Positions 53,069 through 60,746 of a DNA stretch of 64,000 nucleotides are shown here, piece after piece (positions within the stretch are counted from its first letter, which is position 1; every line of letters starts with the position of its first letter). Below the pieces are notes generated by a model that did not search any database, was not told the DNA's origin, and saw nothing but the letters and a program-made list of their open reading frames with translations. The position numbers and the translations under genes are program-made. Source of the stretch: Chitinophaga parva (GTDB lineage: Bacteria; Bacteroidota; Bacteroidia; Chitinophagales; Chitinophagaceae); assembly GCF_003071345.1 (NCBI RefSeq), contig NZ_QCYK01000001.1:992001-1056000 (forward strand), read 5' to 3'.

Positions 53069-53698
53069 ATGACCAATTTCATTCCCATATTCCCATTGAA
53101 CGTAGTGGTATACCCGGACGAACAGCTGAACCTGCACGTGTTTGAGCCCCGTTATAAACAACTCATCCAGGAAGCCACCGCAGAAAAAAGGGCGTTCGGC
53201 ATCCCGTCCGTACTGCAAAAAAATGTACTGGAATACGGCACCCTGGTGGAAGTGGTGCGCATTGACAAAATATACGATAGCGGGGAAATGGACGTGGTGA
53301 CAAAAGGGCTGCAGGTATTCCGCATCCTGGAAACCATCCGCCAGGTGCCGGATAAGCTGTACAGTGGCGCCATCGTAAATTACCCGGCTAATGATATGAA
53401 GACCAACGAGCGCCTGCGCCTGGAGGTAGTAGACCAGGTAAAGGCCCTGCATGGCCTGCTGCGGGTGGAAAAGAAATTTACGAAAGCAGATGCCGACCTC
53501 TCCGCCTACGACCTGGCCCACCATTCCGGCCTGTCACTGGATGAGGAATATGAGTTGCTCCACCTCTTCCACGAAATGCAGCGGCTGGAGTACCTGAAAC
53601 GCCACCTGTACAAGGTGCTGCCAGTAATGGCAGAAATGGAGAAATTGAAGGAAAGGGTGCAGCTGAACGGGCATTTCCGCAAGCTGAGCATCGACTAG
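53069..53698 (+). CDS. LON substrate-binding domain protein
   Basis: 209 residues consisting of the Lon N-terminal-like fold only: FIPIFPLNVVVYPDEQLNLHVFEPRYKQLI at the start (each segment under the family pattern FPL-x-hydrophobic-x-P-G/E), with helical C-terminal part (HHSGLSLDEEYELLHLF). There is no ATPase or protease domain. Such stand-alone proteins are common, and their role is not established. Confidence 0.88.
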   Translation: MTNFIPIFPLNVVVYPDEQLNLHVFEPRYKQLIQEATAEKRAFGIPSVLQKNVLEYGTLVEVVRIDKIYDSGEMDVVTKGLQVFRILETIRQVPDKLYSGAIVNYPANDMKTNERLRLEVVDQVKALHGLLRVEKKFTKADADLSAYDLAHHSGLSLDEEYELLHLFHEMQRLEYLKRHLYKVLPVMAEMEKLKERVQLNGHFRKLSID

Positions 53699-53749
53699 GA
53701 CACCCAGTTTTAACCTTTTACTTTAGCGATAAATACGATATTTGCCCCT

Positions 53750-54328
53750 GTGAAACGTACGCTCTACATCCTTTTGCTGGCATTGGTAGCCAGTGGTTGC
53801 GAAAACGATATCAAAACCATCATGGAGATGGACCAGAAAGCCGCCGGTGTGGAAAAGGGGGCTGGCATCAGCATCATTTACAGCCAGAAGGCAAAAGTAA
53901 CGGCTAAGCTCACTGCCGACAGTATGCAGCGCCACCTGGAAAGCCCCACTTACCTGGAGTTCACGCATGGCCTCCACATTGACGTGTACGACTCTACCGG
54001 GGCCATTACCAGCACGGTGGACGCCCGCCACGGTAAATACTTTGATGGCAGCGCCGATGTAAACCTCTGGGACCACGTGGTGGTAAAGAATGTAAAGGAG
54101 CAGCGCCTGGATGCCCGCACCCTGAACTGGGACTCCAAGAAACAGGTTTTCACTACCAACGACAGTGTGCGCATCGTGAGCAGCCGCACAGACACCCTGT
54201 GGGGTACGGGCCTGGAATCCAACCAGGATTTTACGAATTATAAGATCTTACACCCCTCCGGTCCTTTCACTATCCACGACCAGGACAGCACCGGCGTAGC
54301 TACGGATAGCACGGAGGCGCAGGAATAA
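53750..54328 (+). CDS. lptC: LPS export periplasmic protein LptC
   Basis: 192 residues from a GTG start at 53750. Lipoprotein signal with lipobox ASGC (Cys17). The LptC/YrbK beta-jellyroll pattern is visible: SIIYSQKAKVTAKLTADSM, FTHGLHIDVYDSTGAITSTV, ARHGKYFDGSADVNLWDHV, VFTTNDSVRI and WGTGLESNQDFTNYKI. It bridges the LptBFG transporter and LptA in lipopolysaccharide export. A lipid-anchored rather than helix-anchored form is usual in Bacteroidota. It is followed by a hairpin (54350-54377). Confidence 0.88.
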   Translation: MKRTLYILLLALVASGCENDIKTIMEMDQKAAGVEKGAGISIIYSQKAKVTAKLTADSMQRHLESPTYLEFTHGLHIDVYDSTGAITSTVDARHGKYFDGSADVNLWDHVVVKNVKEQRLDARTLNWDSKKQVFTTNDSVRIVSSRTDTLWGTGLESNQDFTNYKILHPSGPFTIHDQDSTGVATDSTEAQE

Positions 54329-54515
54329 AGAACTTTCCCAAAAAGAGAGCGGCCCAACTGTAGATACAGCAGGGCCGTTATTGCTTTAACCTATTATTTT
54401 TTATCCTAAACTTCAATAGACCAGGAATCAATAACCATGCCAATAAGGCTGAGGTCGCCAGATGGGCGGACCGGCCGACAACTTGTTAAGCGTTGGTTAA
54501 CATGGCCCATTTATC
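54329..54515. other. Gap after lptC
   Basis: It holds a compound hairpin (CGGCCC 54350-54355 with GGGCCG 54372-54377, and CTGTA/TACAG inside), followed by TTATTGCTTT, a plausible lptC terminator. The rest has no coding signal and leads into the first small-RNA unit. Confidence 0.5.
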
Positions 54516-54545
54516 CGCGTTTACGGAATGATTGCTGCCGTTTAC
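54516..54545 (+). promoter_or_regulatory. 21-bp-phased GTT direct repeats, unit 1
   Basis: CGCGTTTAC and GCCGTTTAC have their GTT cores at 54519 and 54540, exactly 21 bp apart. The downstream core is 38 bp before the -7 box. Each is followed by an AATG-type tail. Spacing and core resemble LytTR-family regulator sites (9-bp repeats with 12-bp gap). Confidence 0.6.
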
Positions 54546-54555
54546 GAAATGCGAC

Positions 54556-54585
54556 TTGATAGGAGCCAGGACCGGTTTATATTTG
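54556..54585 (+). promoter_or_regulatory. Promoter of small-RNA unit 1
   Basis: TTG (54556-54558), a 19-bp spacer and TATATTTG (54578-54585): a full consensus match. Confidence 0.75.
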
Positions 54586-54588
54586 TGA

Positions 54589-54646
54589 AGGTTTTTCATA
54601 GGATATGGTTAAAATTTTTGAAGGCGGTGTTCTCACCGCCTTTTTC
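54589..54646 (+). ncRNA. Candidate small RNA, repeat unit 1
   Basis: A leader conserved among four units (core GGATATGGTTAAAATT) begins 4 bp after the -7 box. It is followed by a terminator: AAGGCGGTG (54621-54629), loop TTCT, CACCGCCTT (54634-54642), TTTT. The expected transcript is about 55 nt. The CsaA gene starts 33 bp further on, so this copy could also serve as its leader. Confidence 0.6.
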
Positions 54647-54678
54647 TATTTTGGTCCCTTGCAAAAACACAGTCGCTT

Positions 54679-55017
54679 ATGGAAACGATTACCTGGCCCG
54701 ATTTTGAAAAAGTGGCCATCCGCGTGGGTACCATTCTCTCCGCCCAACCCTTTGAAAAGGCACGCAACCCCGCTTATCAGCTCACTATTGACTTTGGCCC
54801 GGAGCTGGGCGTAAAACGCTCCTCCGCGCAGATCACCGCCTTGTACACACCGGAACAGCTGGTGGGCAGGCAGGTGGTAGCCGTGGTGAACTTTCCCGTA
54901 AAACAGATCGCTAATTTCTTTTCAGAATGCCTGGTGCTGGGCGCCCTGGGAGAAGGTAAAGACATCATCCTCCTGCAGCCAGACCAGGCTGTGGCAAATG
55001 GTTCCCGCGTTGCCTGA
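54679..55017 (+). CDS. csaA: CsaA-like tRNA-binding domain protein
   Basis: 112 residues, the usual CsaA length. The OB fold starts ITWPDFEKVAIRVGTILSA, with the conserved GVKRSSAQIT, LVGRQVVAVVNFPVKQIANF and the C-terminal NGSRVA. CsaA proteins are dimeric, bind tRNA and have been described as export-related chaperones. It has no own promoter that I can see; the nearest one is that of small-RNA unit 1, so it may be expressed by read-through. Confidence 0.92.
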   Translation: METITWPDFEKVAIRVGTILSAQPFEKARNPAYQLTIDFGPELGVKRSSAQITALYTPEQLVGRQVVAVVNFPVKQIANFFSECLVLGALGEGKDIILLQPDQAVANGSRVA

Positions 55018-55100
55018 TATGACACATGTGAATAATAATTACTTTAATTTATTTATCATATGATCATAATTACTATGTATTTACAAAACACGTTTATCCG

Positions 55101-55130
55101 GCGCTTTACGAACAAAAACAGCACGTTCAC
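55101..55130 (+). promoter_or_regulatory. 21-bp-phased direct repeats, unit 2
   Basis: GCGCTTTAC and CACGTTCAC have cores at 55104 and 55125, 21 bp apart. The downstream core is 38 bp before the -7 box, as in units 1 and 3. Confidence 0.55.
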
Positions 55131-55140
55131 GAGATGTGCC

Positions 55141-55170
55141 TTTACAGTGTGGCGCGGCAGGCTATCTTTG
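55141..55170 (+). promoter_or_regulatory. Promoter of small-RNA unit 2
   Basis: A weak -33 (TTTA, 55141-55144) at the right distance and a consensus -7 box TATCTTTG (55163-55170). Confidence 0.65.
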
Positions 55171-55174
55171 TTCC

Positions 55175-55233
55175 AGGTTTTTCATAGGATATGGTTAAAA
55201 TTATTAGAGGGCAGTATTCTTACTGCCTTTTTT
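55175..55233 (+). ncRNA. Candidate small RNA, repeat unit 2
   Basis: The same leader as unit 1, then stem AGGGCAGTA (55208-55216), loop TTCT, TACTGCCTT (55221-55229) and a T-run. The stem sequence differs from unit 1 but pairing and loop are kept. Confidence 0.6.
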
Positions 55234-55511
55234 CTTTTACTCCCGGGTGGAGGAAGCCGTTTCATAACCTAAGCCATCTTTACATACCGCCAGCATTTTC
55301 ATAAACTGGCCAACTTTATGCCGTATCCTGGTTTACCTGTATTAACCCCACTTTTAAGGTCCTGCTTATCCCTTGGCCTATGTTGATGGTTAACCGTTCC
55401 TTGTCTTACATCCGCGGTGTAGATCACGGTGTTGGCCCCGGACGGGCACCCGTATTGCGGCAAGCGCTGGCCAATCCTGGACACCAGCTCGTCATAGCCT
55501 GCCATTACTTT

Positions 55512-55574
55512 TACGTTCACCCCGCAAATCACAACGTTCACCGGTACGGTCATCCGCATTTCCATAACGTTCAC
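55512..55574 (+). promoter_or_regulatory. Extra cluster of GTTCAC repeats
   Basis: TACGTTCAC (core 55515), AACGTTCAC (core 55536) and AACGTTCAC (core 55569), with a degenerate ACGGTCATC at 55546. Spacings are 21, 12 and 21 bp. No -7 box or leader follows at the expected distance. Confidence 0.45.
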
Positions 55575-55773
55575 CAGAACATGAGAGGGTGATCCCAATG
55601 GGTTATTTTACCAGGAAAACAGCATCGGGCAATGAAATGTTGAGGCGGTGGATAATTAAATGATTGTAGATCAATATGATATAAAATAAGTACATGCACT
55701 TTAACCGGCCGCACACATATGTTTTAAATACATAAAGTATTATTTTTCCTTACACGGTTACCCTGCGAATTAT

Positions 55774-55803
55774 CGCGTTCCCCAACTAAATCATAGCGTT
55801 CAC
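55774..55803 (+). promoter_or_regulatory. 21-bp-phased direct repeats, unit 3
   Basis: CGCGTTCCC and AGCGTTCAC have GTT cores at 55777 and 55798, 21 bp apart. The downstream core is 38 bp before the -7 box. Confidence 0.55.
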
Positions 55804-55835
55804 CTAAATGCCCCATTTGCTGTTGCAATTAGGAT

Positions 55836-55843
55836 GATATTTG
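55836..55843 (+). promoter_or_regulatory. -7 box of small-RNA unit 3
   Basis: GATATTTG, one base off TAnnTTTG, with TTTG (55819-55822) upstream at a 13-bp gap. Confidence 0.5.
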
Positions 55844-55847
55844 GTGT

Positions 55848-55911
55848 AGGTTTTTCAATAAAGATATGGTTAAAATTTTTCGGGGCTGTATTCTTGCAGC
55901 CCTGTTTTTTT
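55848..55911 (+). ncRNA. Candidate small RNA, repeat unit 3
   Basis: The leader has a small insertion (CAATAAAGATATGG in place of CATAGGATATGG). Hairpin GGGCTGTA (55883-55890), loop TTCT, TGCAGCCC (55895-55902), then TTTTTTT. Confidence 0.58.
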
Positions 55912-56021
55912 GCCCATAAGTGCCGTAAGGTCTTGTCCCCACTGATTTCGCCTCCACTTAACACACCTGTTTTATTTTCATCATCTGATTTTTGCCTGAC
56001 GCCGGAAATGTGCTTTTTCCC

Positions 56022-56051
56022 GCCGTCCAGGAAATGTTTTACAGCGTATGC
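56022..56051 (+). promoter_or_regulatory. Degenerate direct repeats and promoter, unit 4
   Basis: GTCCAGGAAATG (core 56025) and GTATGCGC (core 56046) keep the 21-bp spacing, and a degenerate -7 box TACCTTCC lies 39 bp on (56085-56092). This unit appears to have decayed. Confidence 0.35.
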
Positions 56052-56096
56052 GCACTGGCGCTACCCGTTGCCACTGCCCTGGCGTACCTTCCTTTT

Positions 56097-56151
56097 GGTT
56101 TTCATAGGATATGGTCAAAAGTAGTTAGGGCTGTTTTTACAGCCCTTTCTT
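56097..56151 (+). ncRNA. Candidate small RNA, repeat unit 4 (possibly decayed)
   Basis: The leader TTTTCATAGGATATGGTC is recognisable. Hairpin AGGGCTGT (56127-56134), loop TTTT, ACAGCCCT (56139-56146), then TTCTT. The stem is perfect although the promoter is weak. Confidence 0.5.
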
Positions 56152-56288
56152 GTAGGTAATTCCCAATAAATAATTTCCCATCCCATAACGGAAAAGGCGC
56201 CGGGCTTTCACAGCCTGGCGCCTTTTATTATAAAGCGGATCCTTTGTAACCTGGAAATGGCAGGTTGGAAGCTGCCGGGCTTCCCGGT

Positions 56289-57803
56289 TTATCCCTGCTT
56301 TTCCGGCTTCATCTGCGGAAACAGCAGCACGTCCTGGATAGAGGGCTGGTTGGTCATCAGCATGGTAAGCCGGTCTATGCCAATGCCGATACCAGAGGTA
56401 GGCGGCATGCCGTATTCCAGCGCGCGCAGGAAGTCATAGTCGATGTACATGGCCTCATCATCCCCGCGTTCCATCAGCTTCACCTGGTCTTCAAAACGCT
56501 CGCGCTGGTCAATGGGGTCATTCAGCTCGGAGTAGGCGTTGGCAATCTCCTTACCATTCACCATCAGCTCAAAACGCTCCACCACACCGGCTTTGCTGCG
56601 GTGCTTCTTGGTAAGTGGGCTCATTTCCAGCGGGTAGTCAATGATGAAGGTGGGCTGGATATAGTGGCCTTCGCATTTCTCCCCGAAGATCTCATCTATC
56701 AGCTTGCCTTTGCCAATGTTTGGCGGCACGGAAATGCCCAGTTGTTTGCACACGTCGCGCAGCTCCGCTTCTTCCATGCTGGAAATGTCTATACCGGTAT
56801 GTTCTTTAATAGCATCGTACATGGTCACGCGGCGGAAGGGCGCCTTAAAGTCGATGGTCTTGTCGCCCACGGTCACCTGGGTGGTACCATTCAGCGCAAT
56901 GGCTATTTTTTCCAGCAGGGTCTCGGTGGTGTTCATCATCCACTCGTAATCCTTGTAGGCGGCATACATTTCCATCACCGTAAATTCCGGGTTGTGGGTG
57001 CGGTCCATCCCTTCGTTGCGGAAGTCCTTGGCAAACTCGTACACCCCTTCAAATCCGCCTACGATCAGCCTTTTGAGGTACAGCTCATTGGCAATACGCA
57101 GGTACAAAGGAATGTCCAGCGCGTTGTGGTGGGTTATGAACGGGCGGGCGGTAGCGCCACCGGGTATCTGCTGCAGGATAGGGGTTTCCACCTCCAGGTA
57201 GCCCAGTTCATTGTAGAAATCACGCATGGTCTGCATGATCTTGGTGCGTTTTGCAAACACTTCGCGTACCTGGGGATTGATGATCAGGTCTACATAGCGC
57301 TGGCGGTATTTAAATTCCGGGTCGGTTACGGCATCAAAGGTTTCCCCGTCTTTTTCCTTCACCACCGGCAGGGGGCGCAAGGCTTTGGTAAGCAGGGTGA
57401 GTTCTTTTACATGCACGGAGGTTTCACCGGTTTTGGTGATGAACGCATAACCGCGCACCCCGATGATGTCACCGATGTCGAGCAGTTTTTTGAAAACGGT
57501 GTCGTAAAGGGATTTATCTTCACCGGGACAAATATCGTCGCGGCGGATATAGAGCTGGATACGGCCGGTCTGGTCCTGGATCTTCACAAAGGCAGCCTTG
57601 CCCATATCACGGCTTTCCATGATACGGCCCGCCAGGCACAGGTCCTGGAACTGTTCCCGGGTTTCTTCACTATATTGGGCCAGGATATTAACCGCCGTAT
57701 TGTTTACCGGGTATTGAGGCGCCGGGTACGGATCAATGCCTAGGCGCTGCAGCTCCTGTAATTTCTGGCGGCGTATGAGTTCTTGCTCTGATAACTGTGT
57801 CAT
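56289..57803 (-). CDS. lysS: Lysyl-tRNA synthetase (class II)
   Basis: 504 residues from the ATG at 57803 ([18 protein letters not shown]). The frame extends to 57848, but the extra 15 residues do not fit the family. The N-terminal OB-fold anticodon-binding domain is at about 50-160 ([19 protein letters not shown]). Class II motifs: motif 2 in [20 protein letters not shown] and motif 3 in [13 protein letters not shown]. It charges tRNA-Lys. A minus-strand -7 box TATTTTTG (57893-57886) lies 83 bp upstream of the start. Confidence 0.97.
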   Translation of the reverse strand: MTQLSEQELIRRQKLQELQRLGIDPYPAPQYPVNNTAVNILAQYSEETREQFQDLCLAGRIMESRDMGKAAFVKIQDQTGRIQLYIRRDDICPGEDKSLYDTVFKKLLDIGDIIGVRGYAFITKTGETSVHVKELTLLTKALRPLPVVKEKDGETFDAVTDPEFKYRQRYVDLIINPQVREVFAKRTKIMQTMRDFYNELGYLEVETPILQQIPGGATARPFITHHNALDIPLYLRIANELYLKRLIVGGFEGVYEFAKDFRNEGMDRTHNPEFTVMEMYAAYKDYEWMMNTTETLLEKIAIALNGTTQVTVGDKTIDFKAPFRRVTMYDAIKEHTGIDISSMEEAELRDVCKQLGISVPPNIGKGKLIDEIFGEKCEGHYIQPTFIIDYPLEMSPLTKKHRSKAGVVERFELMVNGKEIANAYSELNDPIDQRERFEDQVKLMERGDDEAMYIDYDFLRALEYGMPPTSGIGIGIDRLTMLMTNQPSIQDVLLFPQMKPEKQG

Positions 57804-57885
57804 CGTAAAAGTTGCTGGTTTGTCGTAATCGCTTGCGTTTAAGATCAAGAAGCTGATGTTAACTGCAATTTTTTGCGTTGGGATG

Positions 57886-57893
57886 CAAAAATA
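57886..57893 (-). promoter_or_regulatory. Probable -7 box of lysS
   Basis: CAAAAATA on the plus strand reads TATTTTTG on the minus strand, a full consensus match. No TTG at the standard distance. Confidence 0.4.
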
Positions 57894-58040
57894 ATCGTTT
57901 TGGCCGTATTGGCCGGACTTATACCAATACTGGCATCAATTTAGGGGAATTTTTATGTGGCGCCTGCCTACACGCGTTAAGATTATTTAACACTCCGCCG
58001 GTTCAACCTGGCACGTTTTTAACCATCTAACCCTGCAACG

Positions 58041-58874
58041 ATGAAAACGATACTCGTCCCCACTGACTTTTCTGACACGGCCTACAATGCCGCCCGCTAC
58101 GCCCTGCACCTGGCCCGCCAGGTAGGCACCACCCGGGTGGTGCTGTACCATGCTTATGAGCTCATAGTGCCTGTGCCGGATGTGCCGGACCCCATTCCGG
58201 TCATTGACCCGGAAGACCTGAAACAAAGCAGTGAAACCGGCCTTTCCCTGATGCGCAGCCGCCTCCAGGCCGACCTGCCGGAAGGCGTTACCCTGCTTAC
58301 CCGCTCGGAAAACCAACTGCTCCAGGCCTACATAGACCAGGTGGCCAAAGAGGAACAGGCAGACCTCATCGTGATGGGGATCACCGGCGGCAGCGGGGTG
58401 GAGGAAATGCTGCTGGGCAGCAACGCCCTGGACGTGATGAAAGAAACCCACACACCGCTGATCATTGTTCCCGGTGAGGCTTCTTTCCGGGAGATCAATA
58501 CCGTGGTCTTTGCCTGCGATTTCCGCAAGGTTACGGAAAACACTCCCATACAGCCCCTGAAGCTGCTGCTGGATGCTTTCCGTGCGCGCCTCTTCGTGGT
58601 TAATGTAGACCACGAAAAACGCCACTTCACAGCAGATACGCCTTTTGAAACCCTGGTGATGGACACCCTCCTGGCCGATTACACGCCGGAGTACCGTTTC
58701 GTGGAAAATGAAAGCGTGGTAGAAGGTATCCTCACATTTGCAGACCAGGAAAAGGCGGACATTATTATCACCGTGCCCCGCCAGCATGGATTCCTGGCGG
58801 GCCTGTTCCATCGCAGCCGCACGCGCCAGCTTGCATTTCATTCCCATATACCCTTGTTGGTCATCAGGGAATAA
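58041..58874 (+). CDS. Tandem universal stress protein
   Basis: 277 residues with two Usp domains. Domain 1 (about 1-150) starts MKTILVPTDFSDTAYNAARYAL and has the ATP-binding type loop VMGITGGSGVEEMLLGSNAL ending in PLIIVP. Domain 2 (about 152-277) ends FHSHIPLLVIRE but lacks the G-x2-G-x9-G loop, so it probably does not bind ATP. Cytoplasmic stress-related protein of unknown exact role. It is monocistronic. Confidence 0.92.
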   Translation: MKTILVPTDFSDTAYNAARYALHLARQVGTTRVVLYHAYELIVPVPDVPDPIPVIDPEDLKQSSETGLSLMRSRLQADLPEGVTLLTRSENQLLQAYIDQVAKEEQADLIVMGITGGSGVEEMLLGSNALDVMKETHTPLIIVPGEASFREINTVVFACDFRKVTENTPIQPLKLLLDAFRARLFVVNVDHEKRHFTADTPFETLVMDTLLADYTPEYRFVENESVVEGILTFADQEKADIIITVPRQHGFLAGLFHRSRTRQLAFHSHIPLLVIRE

Positions 58875-58936
58875 ATGCGATATTTGGTGCATATTTACAC
58901 CTGCATATCACTGTAAAACCGCAACATAAACATACC

Positions 58937-59758
58937 ATGATCAAACGTACCTTATTGCTGGTGGCCGCAAGCCTTTTTATCCTGCAAGGCGCACAAGCCC
59001 AGTTCCTGAAAAAGTTGAAGCAGGACTTTGACTCTATTGAGAATGCAAAGAATGCTAAAACCACTACAGCTACTTCTTCCAGCGCCACCACCACCACTAC
59101 CTCTACCAGCACCACTGCCAGTTCCGGCACCAGCACCGGTAATGTAACCCAGAACCAGGCCGCAGACGCTATCAAGCAGGCACTGAGCAAGGGGGTAACC
59201 GCCGGTATTTCCATGCTGAACAAGCAGAATGGTTTCTTTGGCAGCGAGATCTACAAAGTACTGCTGCCGCCGGATGCACAGAAGGTAGAAGCTACCCTGC
59301 GCCAGATAGGCCTGGGCAGCCAGGTGGACAAGGCCATCCTGCAGATCAACCGCTCCGCGGAGCAGGCCGTAGGACAGGCTGCTCCCATCTTTGCCAGCGC
59401 CATCAAACAAATGACCATCACGGATGCGCTGAACATTGTAAAAGGTGATTCCACCGCTGCTACCGCCTACTTTAAAGGCAAGACCACGGACCAGCTGAAA
59501 GCTGCTTTCAGCCCGGTGATCAAGAGCAAACTGGATAGCACCCTGGCCACCAAGTATTACAGCAACCTGGTAGCTACTTACAACAAGCTGCCCACCACCA
59601 TCAACAAGGCCAATCCGGACCTGCAGGGCTATGTAACCGACAAGGCTGTAACCGCCCTCTTTGACCAGATCGCAAAAGAAGAAGCCAGCATCCGCAGCAA
59701 CCCCGTGCAGCAAACCACGGACCTGCTGAAGAAAGTGTTTGGTGGACTGATCAAATAG
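58937..59758 (+). CDS. Exported DUF4197 protein
   Basis: 273 residues. Signal peptide (about 1-22, ending GAQAQ), then a Thr/Ser-rich linker (about 35-70, low-complexity), then the DUF4197 domain. Domain segments: DAIKQALSKGVTAGISMLNK, NGFFGSEIYKVLLPPDAQKV, ITDALNIVKGDSTAATAYFK, and the C-terminal ALFDQIAKEEASIRSNP. The family is periplasmic and of unknown function. It has its own terminator (59782-59807). Confidence 0.92.
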   Translation: MIKRTLLLVAASLFILQGAQAQFLKKLKQDFDSIENAKNAKTTTATSSSATTTTTSTSTTASSGTSTGNVTQNQAADAIKQALSKGVTAGISMLNKQNGFFGSEIYKVLLPPDAQKVEATLRQIGLGSQVDKAILQINRSAEQAVGQAAPIFASAIKQMTITDALNIVKGDSTAATAYFKGKTTDQLKAAFSPVIKSKLDSTLATKYYSNLVATYNKLPTTINKANPDLQGYVTDKAVTALFDQIAKEEASIRSNPVQQTTDLLKKVFGGLIK

Positions 59759-59781
59759 TTTTCAAAACCCGTTTTACATAC

Positions 59782-59816
59782 AAAAGGCGCCTTCCGGGGC
59801 GCCTTTTCTTTTTGGG
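59782..59816 (+). terminator. Terminator after DUF4197 gene
   Basis: AAAAGGCGCC (59782-59791) pairs with GGCGCCTTTT (59798-59807), followed by CTTTTT. Confidence 0.88.
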
Positions 59817-59851
59817 TAACAATTGTAAGTGATCAGTGTTACAATTTTCTT

Positions 59852-60727
59852 TTACGCCAGCAATACCTGCCATGCCCCTGCTACATCACCCTTGTCCAGC
59901 AGCTGTGCGGCATACCGGTGCAGTTCTGTTTCCATTTCATCCGGGGTAAGGCTGTAGTATTGAAAGATCTGCTTCAGGTGTGCATCGTCAAAGGTGGCGT
60001 CTATGTGGGGCAGCTGGTGCACGTTGCCCAACTGGCCCAGGTGGTTGCCGGTAAGCACGCGGCTATGGCGGATGGCAGGGGGAAGCGCATCTATGCCAAT
60101 GCCGCAGTGGCTATTGGGCTTGGCCACTTCAAACACGGCATTGCCGGAGGCGCGTACATAAAAGTCAGCGCCCATGCGGGCCACCAGGTCTATTTTATGT
60201 GGGTCTATCTGGCCTTTCTCATTGAGGATGGCATCGTCCAGGTGGATGAGCAGCGGCTCACAGATCACCAGATTGCCGGCGCCGGGGCCATCGCCGGTGG
60301 CGATCACTTCCCGCACTTTGCATTCCATCTGCACGGGGCTTTCCTTTACCCGGAAGGGTTTTACCCGTTCGGAGGCAATGGGGGTAAAGCCGGATTTTTC
60401 AAACTCATTCACGTCCCGCGGGTACTCACAGCTGCTCAGGGAGGCCTGCTGCACCATATTGTAAGACACTACGTTGATCACCACCTCGCGGGTGGCCAGC
60501 ACGTTTTCCAGGGTATGCTTTACGGTATTATCGCGCACGCGGCGGGCGGGCGAAAAAATGAGGGTGGGCGGATTGGTACCAAACAGGTTGAAGAAGCTGA
60601 AGGGCGATAAATTGGGCCGTCCTTCCGCATCCAGCGTGCTGGCAAAGCAGATGGGGCGCGGGGCCACGGCGCCCTGCAGGTAACCATGCAGGGCGGCCAC
60701 GGGCAGGGTGGCGGGATCTATGATCAT
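59852..60727 (-). CDS. Flavin reductase family protein (flavoredoxin-like)
   Basis: 291 residues. FMN-binding split-barrel features are AVAPRPICFASTLDAEG, NLSPFSFFNLFGTNPPTLIF and NVVSYNMVQQASLSSCEYP. The fold binds FMN and usually reduces flavin with NAD(P)H or passes electrons to a partner. It starts 19 bp after the fumarylacetoacetase stop on the same strand, so the two are probably co-transcribed. This points to aromatic amino-acid breakdown, but the exact reaction is not known. Confidence 0.88.
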   Translation of the reverse strand: MIIDPATLPVAALHGYLQGAVAPRPICFASTLDAEGRPNLSPFSFFNLFGTNPPTLIFSPARRVRDNTVKHTLENVLATREVVINVVSYNMVQQASLSSCEYPRDVNEFEKSGFTPIASERVKPFRVKESPVQMECKVREVIATGDGPGAGNLVICEPLLIHLDDAILNEKGQIDPHKIDLVARMGADFYVRASGNAVFEVAKPNSHCGIGIDALPPAIRHSRVLTGNHLGQLGNVHQLPHIDATFDDAHLKQIFQYYSLTPDEMETELHRYAAQLLDKGDVAGAWQVLLA

Positions 60728-60746
60728 ACGAACGTGGTTAAAACGG

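Larger units (their letters stand above)
55018..56288. other. 1.27-kb gene-free region carrying small-RNA units 2-4
   Basis: No credible coding frame on either strand. It holds three of the four repeated units and an extra cluster of GTTCAC repeats (55512-55574). AT-rich stretches lie at 55025-55075 and 55640-55755. A hairpin GGCGCC/GGCGCC (about 56197-56224) followed by TTTTATTAT lies just before the lysS stop region. Confidence 0.6.

Noticed and set aside
54605..54650. A conserved leader peptide (MVKIF...) in the small-RNA units
   Set aside because: Each unit has ATGGTTAAAATT or ATGGTCAAA, but the frames diverge at once: unit 4 stops after five codons and unit 2 reads a different peptide. 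Hairpin pairing, not the peptide, is conserved.
55299..55598. Minus-strand frame of 99 residues in the small-RNA region
   Set aside because: Its N-terminal repeats arise from the GTTCAC sites read backwards. No family, no promoter. Kept only as a possible alternative explanation for those repeats.
58000..58020. A T-loop-like GGTTCAA motif before the universal stress protein gene
   Set aside because: The flanking bases do not form the 5-bp T-stem, and no acceptor or anticodon arm fits.
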